Shown here in pieces: positions 1-5,692 of a DNA stretch of 9,105 bases. Origin of the DNA: Bdellovibrio sp. (GTDB taxonomy: Bacteria > Bdellovibrionota > Bdellovibrionia > Bdellovibrionales > Bdellovibrionaceae); assembly GCA_017745015.1 (NCBI GenBank), contig JAGIAF010000135.1, forward strand, positions 1 through 9,105. Direction: 5' to 3'. A model generated the notes under the pieces. It ran no database searches, was not told where the DNA came from, and was given only the letters and a program-made list of their open reading frames with translations. Every line of letters begins with the position of its first letter. Positions within the stretch are counted from its first letter, which is position 1. Made by a program: the position numbers and the translations under genes.

Positions 1-22
1 GTGCTTCGTTGGGCCGAAGCAC
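1..22 (-). terminator. Probable terminator hairpin of the MFS gene, cut by the window edge
   Basis: A perfect 8-bp inverted repeat (1-8 GTGCTTCG with 15-22 CGAAGCAC, 6-base loop) lies 16 bases beyond the stop codon of the minus-strand MFS gene. The U-tract expected for an intrinsic terminator would fall outside the window, so the call rests on the stem and its position alone. Confidence 0.6.
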
Positions 23-38
23 AAATGAAGAAGAATTA

Positions 39-1220
39 CTAGGCGCGCTTGCGGCCCATCCAGAACGCAAACAAACTAATCAAAGTTCCCACGGTCAGAA
101 CAACACAAACGCCATTCCACTTTCCAAGTCCCCAGGCATAAGAGCCTAAAAGAGAACCCAAGGCTCCACCCATAAAGTAGGAGAACATATAAACGGTATT
201 TAAGCGGCTGCGAGCATCGGCGCGCAATGCGAAGACGCGAGTTTGATTTGAGATATGTGTCGCCTGAATACCGAAATCCAAAATAAAGATTCCGGCGATC
301 AAGCCCCAAAGACTTGCGCCCGAGAACCACAAAATCAAAACCGAGAACGCGAGAACCGCCAAACCAATCGCCACACCCGTGCGAGGTCCTTTTTTGTCGG
401 CAACACGGCCAACGACGGGCGCGGCCATGGCTCCTGCAGCTCCTAAAAGGCCGAAGAGACCTACTTCCTTTGCTCCGTAGCCAAAGTGTGGTTCAGAGAG
501 TAAAAAGATCAAGGTCGCCCAAATAGAGCTGAATACTCCGAAGATCATGGCGCCAACCACTGCGGATTCACGCAAAGTGGGTTCTTCTTTAATCAAGGTC
601 CAGATCGATTTCAAAAGCTTGCCATAAGAGCCCGTGAAGGTCACTTCGCTCTTAGGGAGAACGAAGGTTAGGCATCCCGCTAAAACAACCATCAATCCCG
701 CGGCAAAATAAAACACCGCTCTCCATCCAAAGATGGAGCCGACAAATCCGGCAAGTGTCCGTGACAAAAGAATACCAATCAACAAACCACTCATGATGAT
801 GCCGATCACTTTGCCGCGACTTTTGTCGTCAGCAAGGTGAGCCGCAAAAGGAATGATCAATTGAGGCACCATGGTGAAAAGACCGATCAGCAAACTTGCC
901 ACGGTCATCATCCACAATGTGTGAGAAGCGGCGGCCAACAGCAAGGCGCCCGTCACAAGCATGGAAGTGATCACGATCAAACGACGACGTTCAAACATGT
1001 CGCCCAATGGAACAAGGAAAAGCATTCCCAGCGCATAACCCACCTGTGTGAGTGTTGGGATGACACCAATTTCTTTCACAGTCACGCCGAAGTCAGCCTG
1101 AAGGTCTGCAAGAAGAGGTTGGTTGTAGTAAAGGTTTGCTACGCTCAGACCCGTGGCGATAGCCATGATCCAAACAGTGGTAGCTGAGAGCTTATTATGA
1201 GAAGTGGTCGCAGTAGTCAT
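39..1220 (-). CDS. Major facilitator superfamily (MFS) transporter, 12 TM, probable drug or metabolite exporter
   Basis: This 393-residue protein is an inner-membrane secondary transporter of the MFS_1 family, which usually moves small molecules by proton antiport. Length and hydrophobic pattern fit 12 membrane helices. TM1 (about residues 16-36) carries the SVANLYYNQPLL stretch shared by AraJ/YnfM-like exporters. The TM2-TM3 loop holds a motif A variant (PLGDMFERRRLI, 71-82) in which Glu replaces the usual Gly. The second half has the matching loop GRVADKKGPR at 271-280. A polar central loop lies near 188-218. The ATG at 1220 is the furthest upstream possible because an in-frame TAA lies one codon before it. 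There is no recognisable Shine-Dalgarno: the preceding bases are the U-rich tail of a hairpin. The substrate cannot be read from the sequence; drug, sugar or amino-acid export are all possible. Confidence 0.93.
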   Translation of the reverse strand: MTTATTSHNKLSATTVWIMAIATGLSVANLYYNQPLLADLQADFGVTVKEIGVIPTLTQVGYALGMLFLVPLGDMFERRRLIVITSMLVTGALLLAAASHTLWMMTVASLLIGLFTMVPQLIIPFAAHLADDKSRGKVIGIIMSGLLIGILLSRTLAGFVGSIFGWRAVFYFAAGLMVVLAGCLTFVLPKSEVTFTGSYGKLLKSIWTLIKEEPTLRESAVVGAMIFGVFSSIWATLIFLLSEPHFGYGAKEVGLFGLLGAAGAMAAPVVGRVADKKGPRTGVAIGLAVLAFSVLILWFSGASLWGLIAGIFILDFGIQATHISNQTRVFALRADARSRLNTVYMFSYFMGGALGSLLGSYAWGLGKWNGVCVVLTVGTLISLFAFWMGRKRA

Positions 1221-1259
1221 ATTTTAAAAACAAAACACCCACTCTTTAAGTGGGTGTTT
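1221..1259 (-). terminator. Intrinsic terminator of the 63-aa gene, abutting the MFS start codon
   Basis: An 11-bp perfect stem (1233-1243 with 1249-1259, loop of 5) is followed on the minus strand by a T-rich tract. It lies 8 bases after the stop of the 63-residue gene, so it fits as that gene's terminator. The stem ends only 12 bases before the MFS ATG, so it also forms the leader of any transcript entering the MFS gene from upstream. Confidence 0.75.
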
Positions 1260-1267
1260 GGAAGTTC

Positions 1268-1459
1268 CTAGTTTTTCTTTTTCGGAGCGCCTGTGATGCC
1301 AGTGTGGTTGCGCCAGTTGTATTGTGGGTCCGTTTTAGTTCTGTTGTGCCAAGCTTCCCATTTTTTCTTAGGCAGCTTGTGGGATACATTCCCTTTTTCG
1401 TCGAAAATATCTGGATCTTTACCAGTCAAAAACTCAAGTACGGATTTCATGATGCCCAT
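1268..1459 (-). CDS. Small basic hypothetical protein, 63 aa
   Basis: I do not recognise this protein. It is 63 residues long, soluble-looking, with no signal peptide and no cysteine. It is rich in Lys, Trp, His and Asn and ends in a basic tail (GAPKKKN). A short N-terminal amphipathic stretch (residues 4-12) is followed by KDPDIFDEKGNVSHKLPKKK and then several aromatic positions (W32, W35, Y44, W46). That conserved-looking composition suggests a real folded mini-protein. Support for translation is good: AAGGAG lies 8 bases before the ATG at 1459, favouring this start over the ATG three codons later. It lies between two hairpins, so it may be a single transcription unit. No function can be given. 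Confidence 0.72.
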   Translation of the reverse strand: MGIMKSVLEFLTGKDPDIFDEKGNVSHKLPKKKWEAWHNRTKTDPQYNWRNHTGITGAPKKKN

Positions 1460-1479
1460 GGGAACTGCTCCTTCAACTC

Positions 1480-1526
1480 AGAAAGTATAAAGCAGGATTT
1501 CCTTGGGGGGAATAGGAAATCCTGCT
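1480..1526 (-). terminator. 12-bp inverted repeat, likely terminator of the 87-aa gene
   Basis: A perfect 12-bp inverted repeat (AGCAGGATTTCC at 1491-1502 with GGAAATCCTGCT at 1515-1526) encloses a 12-base loop containing six consecutive Gs on the plus strand. It lies 38 bases after the stop of the 87-residue gene. On the minus strand the stem is followed by TTTATACTTTC, only a moderate U-tract, so termination may be partial. TATACT in this tail also resembles a -10 box 24 bases before the 63-aa start, but no matching -35 is seen. Confidence 0.5.
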
Positions 1527-1564
1527 GCAATGCGGTGCTTAAGTGTTGTTAAAGGACTAAAGGA

Positions 1565-1828
1565 TTAGGAGCGTGGGTTCGCGCAAACGTCGATGATGTC
1601 GAGGCCGCGATTTTCAGACACTTTACCTGCGCCTTTATAGAAGCTGAAGCATTGTTGAGCGGCCATTTCATAGGCTTCCTCATAGCTACCAGCTTGTTTT
1701 TTGATCTCCAGGGATTGACCTGAAAGCTTGTACTTAAAAGTATATTCCTTTGCGACAGCATCATGAGAGACCCATGCAAAAGAAGAAGAGCAGAATGCGA
1801 AGATTGCGATCGTGATAAGTGCTTTCAT
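1565..1828 (-). CDS. Small exported hypothetical protein, 87 aa
   Basis: I do not recognise the family. The N-terminus (MKALITIAIFAFCSSSFA, cleavage likely after residue 18) is a clear Sec signal peptide, so the mature protein of about 69 residues should be periplasmic or secreted. The mature part starts with WVSHDAVAKEYTFKYKLSG, which reads as beta-rich. A helix-like segment follows (SYEEAYEMAAQQCFSFYKGA), then a short C-terminal strand. The mature chain has two cysteines, one in that helix and one near the C-terminus (DVCANPRS), placed to form a single disulfide. AGGGGGAT just before the ATG at 1828 is a strong ribosome binding site and fixes the start. That site lies inside an inverted repeat in the leader (1831-1902), so translation may be controlled by RNA folding. 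Confidence 0.8.
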   Translation of the reverse strand: MKALITIAIFAFCSSSFAWVSHDAVAKEYTFKYKLSGQSLEIKKQAGSYEEAYEMAAQQCFSFYKGAGKVSENRGLDIIDVCANPRS

Positions 1829-1830
1829 AA

Positions 1831-1902
1831 ATCCCCCTGGATTCAGTTAAGGTTCTTGCCTATACACTAGAGCAAGGCGGGTGCCAGGTGGCCCAGGGGG
1901 AT
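1831..1902 (-). promoter_or_regulatory. Leader inverted repeat able to sequester the ribosome binding site of the 87-aa gene
   Basis: ATCCCCCTGG (1831-1840) and CCAGGGGGAT (1893-1902) are a perfect 10-bp inverted repeat with 52 bases between. On the minus-strand mRNA the arm next to the ATG is itself the Shine-Dalgarno sequence, so pairing would bury it. A smaller nested helix is possible (CTTGC 1855-1859 with GCAAG 1872-1876). A second CCTGG on the mRNA (1884-1888) could compete for the same arm. A weak promoter-like pair upstream (TTGTTT, 17 bases, TACTTA with its -10 at 1920-1925) would include both arms in the transcript, but its match to consensus is poor. Whether this is a switch, a thermosensor or chance is not known. 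Confidence 0.4.
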
Positions 1903-2052
1903 CCCTCTTTGAGGCGCTCTAAGTATTTGGAAGTACGAGGGAAAACAATCTCACTCTGAGGCGAGCCGAAACCCTGTTAGTTTTTGAGACGGGTGACGTG
2001 ACTGGGAATACCCCTGTCTAGCTATTGGGCACCCCCTGTGAATTCTTCTCAT

Positions 2053-2080
2053 TTGGCTCTCCGTGTATTCGTGTTATAAC
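2053..2080 (+). promoter_or_regulatory. Sigma-70-type promoter with extended -10, upstream of the App1-like operon
   Basis: A -35-like TTGGCT (2053-2058, 4 of 6) is followed after 16 bases by TATAAC (2075-2080, 5 of 6). The -10 is preceded by TGT (2072-2074), an extended -10 element. Transcription should start near 2087, a few bases before the GGAGG ribosome binding site at 2094-2098. It would drive the three plus-strand genes to 4150. Confidence 0.6.
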
Positions 2081-2105
2081 AAGGCACATTTTTGGAGGAC
2101 GTTTC

Positions 2106-2894
2106 ATGAGAAGTTTCATTCTGGTTTTGGTATTACTGTTATCTGTCTCTGGTCACGCCAGTACCATTATGATCAGCGATATCGACGATACGATTAAACT
2201 CGCCCATGTGCATAAGCTCACGGACTCAGCCCGCTATGCGATTGATGATGAAAGTCGCTTTTTGGGAATGAGTGAGCTTTATAATGCGATCGCCGTCGAA
2301 AATAAAATAGATCGCGTGTTTTATGTTTCCAATGCTCCTGAATGGTTGATGGGTCCTACGCATTTGGGGCTTCTAAAGCATGGTGCATTTCCAGTTGGAA
2401 TTTATTTTCCACGCACTGTGAACTCCAAAACAACTCATAAGATTATAACTATTCGGGAGATCATGGATCGTGTGAAGCCGACGAAAGTTATCATGGTTGG
2501 TGACAACGGGGAGAGCGATGCGAAGTTCTACGCGCAAATCGCCTCTGAATATCCAGGAGTCGAGTTCCATCAATACATCCGCGACGTGTATTTGACGAGC
2601 CGTTACGGTGGTGAAGGCTCTATGGTCAACCCAGGTCAAGAATTCTTCGTGACGCCCATTGAGATTGCTCTTTCCTTAAAGAACGCAGGTTTGTTGAGCC
2701 CACGTATGACGACCGCATTGATTCAACATTTGGTTCCACAAATTGTGAATGAAAAAGGCCGTGACCGTGAAGGCGTTTTAGCATTCCCTAAATTTGTGGA
2801 ATGCAAAGACTTTGTTTGGTCATGGGATGATCAGATTTCCATTTATCCGGAACTCTCAGACCTTAAGGCGAAGATTGAAAAACGCTGCGATTAA
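2106..2894 (+). CDS. Exported App1-type phosphatidate phosphatase-like protein (HAD fold, DUF2183)
   Basis: This 262-residue protein matches the catalytic domain of the APP1 phosphatidate phosphatase family, HAD-fold enzymes that in yeast convert phosphatidate to diacylglycerol. HAD motifs are all visible: DIDDT at 25-29 (Asp25 nucleophile, Asp27 acid), YVSNAP with Ser75, the HK pair with Lys112, and GDNGESD with Asp133 and Asp138. The family-typical YIRDV follows at 157-161. The N-terminus (MRSFILVLVLLLSVSGHA) is a signal peptide, so it acts outside the cytoplasm, unlike fungal App1. GGAGG at 2094-2098 sits 7 bases before the ATG at 2106; an in-frame ATG at 2025 would add 27 residues that destroy the signal peptide and lies before the promoter. 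First gene of an operon with the 8-Cys protein and sufE. Lipid phosphatase activity is inferred from family; the substrate could be another phosphoester. Confidence 0.85.
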   Translation: MRSFILVLVLLLSVSGHASTIMISDIDDTIKLAHVHKLTDSARYAIDDESRFLGMSELYNAIAVENKIDRVFYVSNAPEWLMGPTHLGLLKHGAFPVGIYFPRTVNSKTTHKIITIREIMDRVKPTKVIMVGDNGESDAKFYAQIASEYPGVEFHQYIRDVYLTSRYGGEGSMVNPGQEFFVTPIEIALSLKNAGLLSPRMTTALIQHLVPQIVNEKGRDREGVLAFPKFVECKDFVWSWDDQISIYPELSDLKAKIEKRCD

Positions 2895-2897
2895 TTC

Positions 2898-3710
2898 ATG
2901 ATTTTAAAGTACCAGCTTCCCCTTATTTATCAAAACCTTCTGCCGCGCGAGATTCTGCAGTTTGAGCCTAATGAAACCAAGGCGACCTGCGATACTTGCG
3001 CGATGTCGCGCCCGCGCGAAACGGGGAAGATTCATTATCGTGAAGATTTGAAGTGTTGCACCTTTCATCCCTTCATTCCGAACTACATGGTTGGTGCTTT
3101 GCTCAATGACCCTAACGCCACGGACGCTCATCGTATCTTTAAAGGTAAGATGGAGCGTCGTGAATACGCTTTGCCGATCGGAATGGTCGCGCCAGTTAAG
3201 TATCAAGTAGAGTTTAACAACCGCACTGAAACTGAGTTTGGTCAGCGTGAAGACTGGCTGTGCCCGTACTACAATAAAGAAAAGCAGAACTGCAACGTGT
3301 GGAGAAATCGCGGCGTTGTTTGTACAACGTTCTTCTGTAAGAGTTCCTACGGCGATGCCGGTATAGAGTTCTGGGATAAACTGAATAACTATCTTTGGTA
3401 TGTAGAACTAGCGCTCCTAGAGGAAGCCTTAGTGATGCTTGATTTTTCTCCTCGCCAAGTAATGACATTATTGGATTATCACAACCGCACGAAAGGCACT
3501 GCTGCGGAAAAGAAATCTTGGTCGATGGATGAGAAGAAAGCCAAAGAACTTTGGAATGGTTATTTTGAGGATCAAGAAGGTTTTTATAAAAAGGCCTTTG
3601 ATATCGTATCGAACTTGGATAAAAAGGCTTTCCACGAAATGCTCGGGGAGCAAGGGCAGTTTATGGAAGAAGAACTCTTCCAAATCATCCCAGAATTGAA
3701 AGTGAACTAG
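2898..3710 (+). CDS. Eight-cysteine putative metal- or Fe-S-binding protein, 270 aa
   Basis: This cytoplasmic-looking protein of 270 residues has no signal peptide. It has eight cysteines, all in the first 147 residues: C31-x2-C34, the pair C53-C54 followed by TFHP (His57), then C122, C132, C142 and C147. The CxxC...CCTFxP arrangement and the later VVCTTFFC resemble the zinc/iron-chelating YkgJ-like (UPF0153) proteins, though the spacing differs from the classic CxxxCxxCC core, so this is a resemblance and not a firm assignment. The C-terminal 120 residues are helical, charged and cysteine-free. The ATG follows the App1-like stop by 3 bases with no clear Shine-Dalgarno, which suggests translational coupling. 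The next gene, sufE, starts 2 bases after the stop. The neighbour hints that the cysteines hold an Fe-S cluster or metal. Confidence 0.8.
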   Translation: MILKYQLPLIYQNLLPREILQFEPNETKATCDTCAMSRPRETGKIHYREDLKCCTFHPFIPNYMVGALLNDPNATDAHRIFKGKMERREYALPIGMVAPVKYQVEFNNRTETEFGQREDWLCPYYNKEKQNCNVWRNRGVVCTTFFCKSSYGDAGIEFWDKLNNYLWYVELALLEEALVMLDFSPRQVMTLLDYHNRTKGTAAEKKSWSMDEKKAKELWNGYFEDQEGFYKKAFDIVSNLDKKAFHEMLGEQGQFMEEELFQIIPELKVN

Positions 3711-3712
3711 AT

Positions 3713-4150
3713 ATGTCGACGATTCAAGAACGCCAAGCAAAAATCATCTCCGAATTCTCAGCTTATACTGACTGGGAAGAGCGCTATAAGAAAATCATCG
3801 AGATGGGTAAAGCACTTCCAGAAATGCCGGAAGCTTTAAAGACCGAGCAAAATATCGTTAAGGGTTGTCAGTCCCAAGTGTGGTTGCATGCTTCTTTGAA
3901 CGAGCAAGGTCAAATGGCGTTGGTCGGTGACAGTGACGCCTTGATCGTAAAGGGTCTGGTGGCATTGTTGTTGAAAGTTTATTCGGGTGCAACGCCTGCT
4001 GAAGTATTAATGACTCCACCAGAGTTCCTACGTGCCCTGGGCTTCGAAGGAAACCTCTCTCCAAGTCGTGCAAATGGTTTGCACTCGATGTTGAAGCAAA
4101 TCAAACTTTACGCCACAGCATTCGATTACATGCTTAAGACAAAAGGGTAA
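3713..4150 (+). CDS. sufE: SufE family cysteine desulfurase activator / sulfur acceptor
   Basis: SufE takes the persulfide sulfur from the cysteine desulfurase SufS and passes it to the SufBCD scaffold for Fe-S cluster assembly in the cytoplasm. The protein has 145 residues, close to the 138 of E. coli SufE. The signature NIVKGCQSQVWL (47-58) contains the acceptor Cys52, which corresponds to E. coli Cys51. The N-terminal helices (FSAYTDWEERYKKIIEMGK) and the C-terminal RALGFEGNLSPSRANGLHSM also match the family. CsdE is the close alternative, since SufE and CsdE share this fold and motif. It is the last gene of the operon, beginning 2 bases after the eight-cysteine gene. No SufS or SufB/C/D is present in the window, so this sufE is separated from a complete suf cluster at least on this side. 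Confidence 0.93.
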   Translation: MSTIQERQAKIISEFSAYTDWEERYKKIIEMGKALPEMPEALKTEQNIVKGCQSQVWLHASLNEQGQMALVGDSDALIVKGLVALLLKVYSGATPAEVLMTPPEFLRALGFEGNLSPSRANGLHSMLKQIKLYATAFDYMLKTKG

Positions 4151-4195
4151 CAGTTCCCTTTTTGTTGCGCGGCGCAGTTCATAAAAGGAACTGTT
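4149..4195. repeat. Imperfect inverted repeat straddling the sufE stop codon
   Basis: AACAGTTCC (4149-4157) and GGAACTGTT (4187-4195) pair perfectly over 9 bp. After one bulged base the helix can extend with TTTT (4159-4162) against AAAA (4183-4186). The loop region holds a small GC stem (TGCG 4166-4169 with CGCA 4173-4176). The first arm begins within the sufE stop codon. It may protect the 3' end of the operon mRNA; the true terminator lies just downstream. Confidence 0.5.
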
Positions 4196-4205
4196 TACCT
4201 AAGAG

Positions 4206-4230
4206 AAGGGCCTCGAGAGGCCCTTTTTTT
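4206..4230 (+). terminator. Intrinsic terminator of the App1-like/8-Cys/sufE operon
   Basis: An 8-bp stem (AAGGGCCT 4206-4213 with AGGCCCTT 4218-4225, loop CGAG) runs into seven Ts (4224-4230). It lies 55 bases after the sufE stop. The minus-strand gene ending at 4232 abuts it, and the stem could serve both directions, but no U-tract exists on the minus side. Confidence 0.88.
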
Positions 4231-4231
4231 A

Positions 4232-4507
4232 TTACTGAGATTTTTCGTTTGCAGCGTGATGCTCTGCTTTTTTAACTTTGCAGGCAGAGATCACATTGGA
4301 GCTGACGTTGACGCCGGACACGGATTTACCGTTCATAACTGGCTCTACGCAGTCTTTCCAAAGACCTTTTTTGTTTTTGTGTTCGCCTTGTTTAAAGCCC
4401 GCAGCTTCGCAAGCGGTTTTCACTTCTTTGCAAGGATGATTTTTGCCTTCTTCAGCGAAAGCATTGATAGAACCTAGAACCACAAGAGCCATAATGATAT
4501 TTTTCAT
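4232..4507 (-). CDS. Small exported four-cysteine protein, 91 aa (paralogue A)
   Basis: A signal peptide (MKNIIMALVVLGSINAFA, cleaved after residue 18) leads a mature chain of about 73 residues with four cysteines (26, 33, 53, 76), probably two disulfides in the periplasm. The core reads PCKEVKTACEAAGFKQG, then GLWKDCVEPVMNGKSV, then ISACK. I recall a similar pattern (PC-x5-AC-x2-AGF, LW-x2-C-x2-P, ACK) in uncharacterised small exported proteins of other proteobacteria, but no function is known to me. About 32 of 51 core positions are identical to the gene at 4642-4881, so the two are tandem paralogues. This copy has a longer charged tail (KKAEHHAANEKSQ). GGGAGGAATT before the ATG at 4507 is a strong ribosome binding site. 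Confidence 0.85.
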   Translation of the reverse strand: MKNIIMALVVLGSINAFAEEGKNHPCKEVKTACEAAGFKQGEHKNKKGLWKDCVEPVMNGKSVSGVNVSSNVISACKVKKAEHHAANEKSQ

Positions 4508-4641
4508 AATTCCTCCCTCAGGAATAAGTGTCGTTAAGGGAAGAATAGCTCACAAAGATTAAACTCAAATGAGTGCGGAATTAAAATGCATTAATGCCAA
4601 GGGGTCGCGCAATTAAATGCCATGCCGATGTATCATAATGA

Positions 4642-4881
4642 TTAGAGCTGGTGTTGTTTTCTGCAAGCTGCGATAGTTAGCGTGTCTACAGAAACTCCAG
4701 GAACAGACTTACCGTTGACGATGGGATCAATGCAGTTCTTCCAGAGATTCTTCTTTGCATCACCGGTTTTAAAACCCGCAGCTTCGCAGGCGGCTTTCAC
4801 TTGTTTGCAAGGCTGGTTATTTCCACTCTGAGCAAATGAAGTAATTGAAGCAAAAAGTGCTAAAGTTAGAACTGATTTCAT
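4642..4881 (-). CDS. Small exported four-cysteine protein, 79 aa (paralogue B)
   Basis: Shorter paralogue of the gene at 4232-4507. The signal peptide is MKSVLTLALFASITSFA (residues 1-17). Mature cysteines are at 25, 32, 50 and 73, in the same order, with a 2-residue deletion between the second and third relative to copy A. Shared blocks are ACEAAGFK, LWK-x-C and NGKSV-x-GV. DNA similarity is still high across the ACEAAGFK block, pointing to duplication rather than convergence. It ends at IAACRKQHQL without the long charged tail. AAGGGA before the ATG at 4881 serves as ribosome binding site. A terminator hairpin for yebC ends 14 bases before this ATG, so expression depends on read-through or on a start site inside that hairpin. 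Confidence 0.83.
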   Translation of the reverse strand: MKSVLTLALFASITSFAQSGNNQPCKQVKAACEAAGFKTGDAKKNLWKNCIDPIVNGKSVPGVSVDTLTIAACRKQHQL

Positions 4882-4895
4882 AAATCCCTTAAATG

Positions 4896-4916
4896 AAAAA
4901 GGCTCCTTGCGGAGCC
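4896..4916 (-). terminator. Intrinsic terminator of yebC with GNRA loop
   Basis: On the minus strand GGCTCC (4916-4911), loop GCAA (a GNRA tetraloop) and GGAGCC (4906-4901) are followed by five Ts (4900-4896). It lies 65 bases beyond the yebC stop, and its U-tract ends 14 bases before the start codon of the 79-aa gene. Confidence 0.8.
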
Positions 4917-4930
4917 CTTAAGTTATGTTG

Positions 4931-4980
4931 CTTCAGCTTGCGGGCCTATCGGCCCTCCAGCTCTGCTCGGCTACTGCCGC
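4931..4980. other. GC-rich structured segment after yebC
   Basis: A short noncoding stretch between the yebC stop and its terminator, richer in GC than its surroundings. It contains GGGCC (4942-4946) and GGCCC (4951-4955) around TATC, enclosed by AGCT (4935-4938) and AGCT (4959-4962). It may be part of the yebC 3' UTR structure or a copy of a dispersed palindromic repeat; nothing else in this window matches it. Confidence 0.3.
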
Positions 4981-4981
4981 G

Positions 4982-5686
4982 TTAGATCGTCGCGTGGACT
5001 CTGTGTGTGTCGTCCATGTCGTCGAGGTAGTTCAAGAACTCTTCAACGTCTTTTCTTTGAGCGTCGTTAAGTTCGGTGATGTTTTTTGCTTTGTATGAGA
5101 GCTCAGATTTAGTGATTTTCCAGCCACGTTTTACCAAGGCGTCACGAACAGAATCTAGATCCGTAGATCCAGTATAGAACTCATAAGAGCCTTCTTCTTC
5201 GCCAGGACCCACTTCGTTCGCGCCAGCCTCGATAGCTTCTTCATCTGGATCGAATGTTCCGCCTTTAGTGCCTTCGATAAGACCTACGTGGTCGAACATC
5301 CAAGCTACGGAACCAGTTTCACCCATATTGCCATCGTGAGATTTGAAGGCGTGGCGCATATCTGGAGCTGTTCTATGTTTGTTATCTGTTTGGCATTCTA
5401 CGATCACGCCGACGCCATGAGGACCATAGCCCTCATACATCAACTCTTCGATCACTTTACCGTCATCCAAAAGACCTGCGCCTTTTTTGATCGCGCGATC
5501 AATCGTATCGTTCGGGCATGATTCTTTTTTAGCGGCATCAATCGCCATACGAAGACGAGCATTTGCTGCCGGATCAGGGCCTCCAACTTTTGCGGCGACT
5601 TGAATCTCGCGCGCGAGTTTTGTGAATATTTGACCCTTTTGTTGGGCTTTCTCTACTTTACCTGCGTTTTTCCATGATTTTCCCAT
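4982..5686 (-). CDS. YebC/PmpR (TACO1) family regulator
   Basis: The 234-residue length and the sequence along its whole length fit the YebC/PmpR family, cytoplasmic proteins described as DNA-binding regulators and, for the mitochondrial relative TACO1 and some bacterial members, as factors that help ribosomes through difficult sequences. Family blocks seen: GQIFTKLAREIQVAAKVGGP (18-37), NARLRMAIDAAK (42-53), AIKKGAG (65-71), YEGYGPHGVGVIVEC (84-98), TDNKHRT (100-106) and GETGSVAWMF (122-131). A strongly acidic stretch follows near 145-165. The N-terminus MGKSWKN departs from the usual MAGHSKW start. The gene diverges from the DUF455 gene. GGTGA 12 bases before the ATG is only a weak ribosome site, and the best promoter (5693-5721) would place transcription start at the ATG, so leaderless expression is possible. 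Confidence 0.93.
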   Translation of the reverse strand: MGKSWKNAGKVEKAQQKGQIFTKLAREIQVAAKVGGPDPAANARLRMAIDAAKKESCPNDTIDRAIKKGAGLLDDGKVIEELMYEGYGPHGVGVIVECQTDNKHRTAPDMRHAFKSHDGNMGETGSVAWMFDHVGLIEGTKGGTFDPDEEAIEAGANEVGPGEEEGSYEFYTGSTDLDSVRDALVKRGWKITKSELSYKAKNITELNDAQRKDVEEFLNYLDDMDDTHRVHATI

Positions 5687-5692
5687 GACGGA

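Noticed and set aside
255..1187. Overlapping open frames on the plus strand across the MFS gene
   Set aside because: Their translations are low-complexity and basic, with no domains or ribosome sites; they are shadows of the real minus-strand gene.
1250..1552. Open frames of 100 and 65 residues on the plus strand
   Set aside because: They run opposite the 63-aa gene and through two hairpins; the minus-strand gene has the better ribosome site and composition.
2025..2105. N-terminal extension of the App1-like protein starting at ATG 2025
   Set aside because: It lies upstream of the best promoter and would bury a clear signal peptide; GGAGG at 2094-2098 is placed for ATG 2106.
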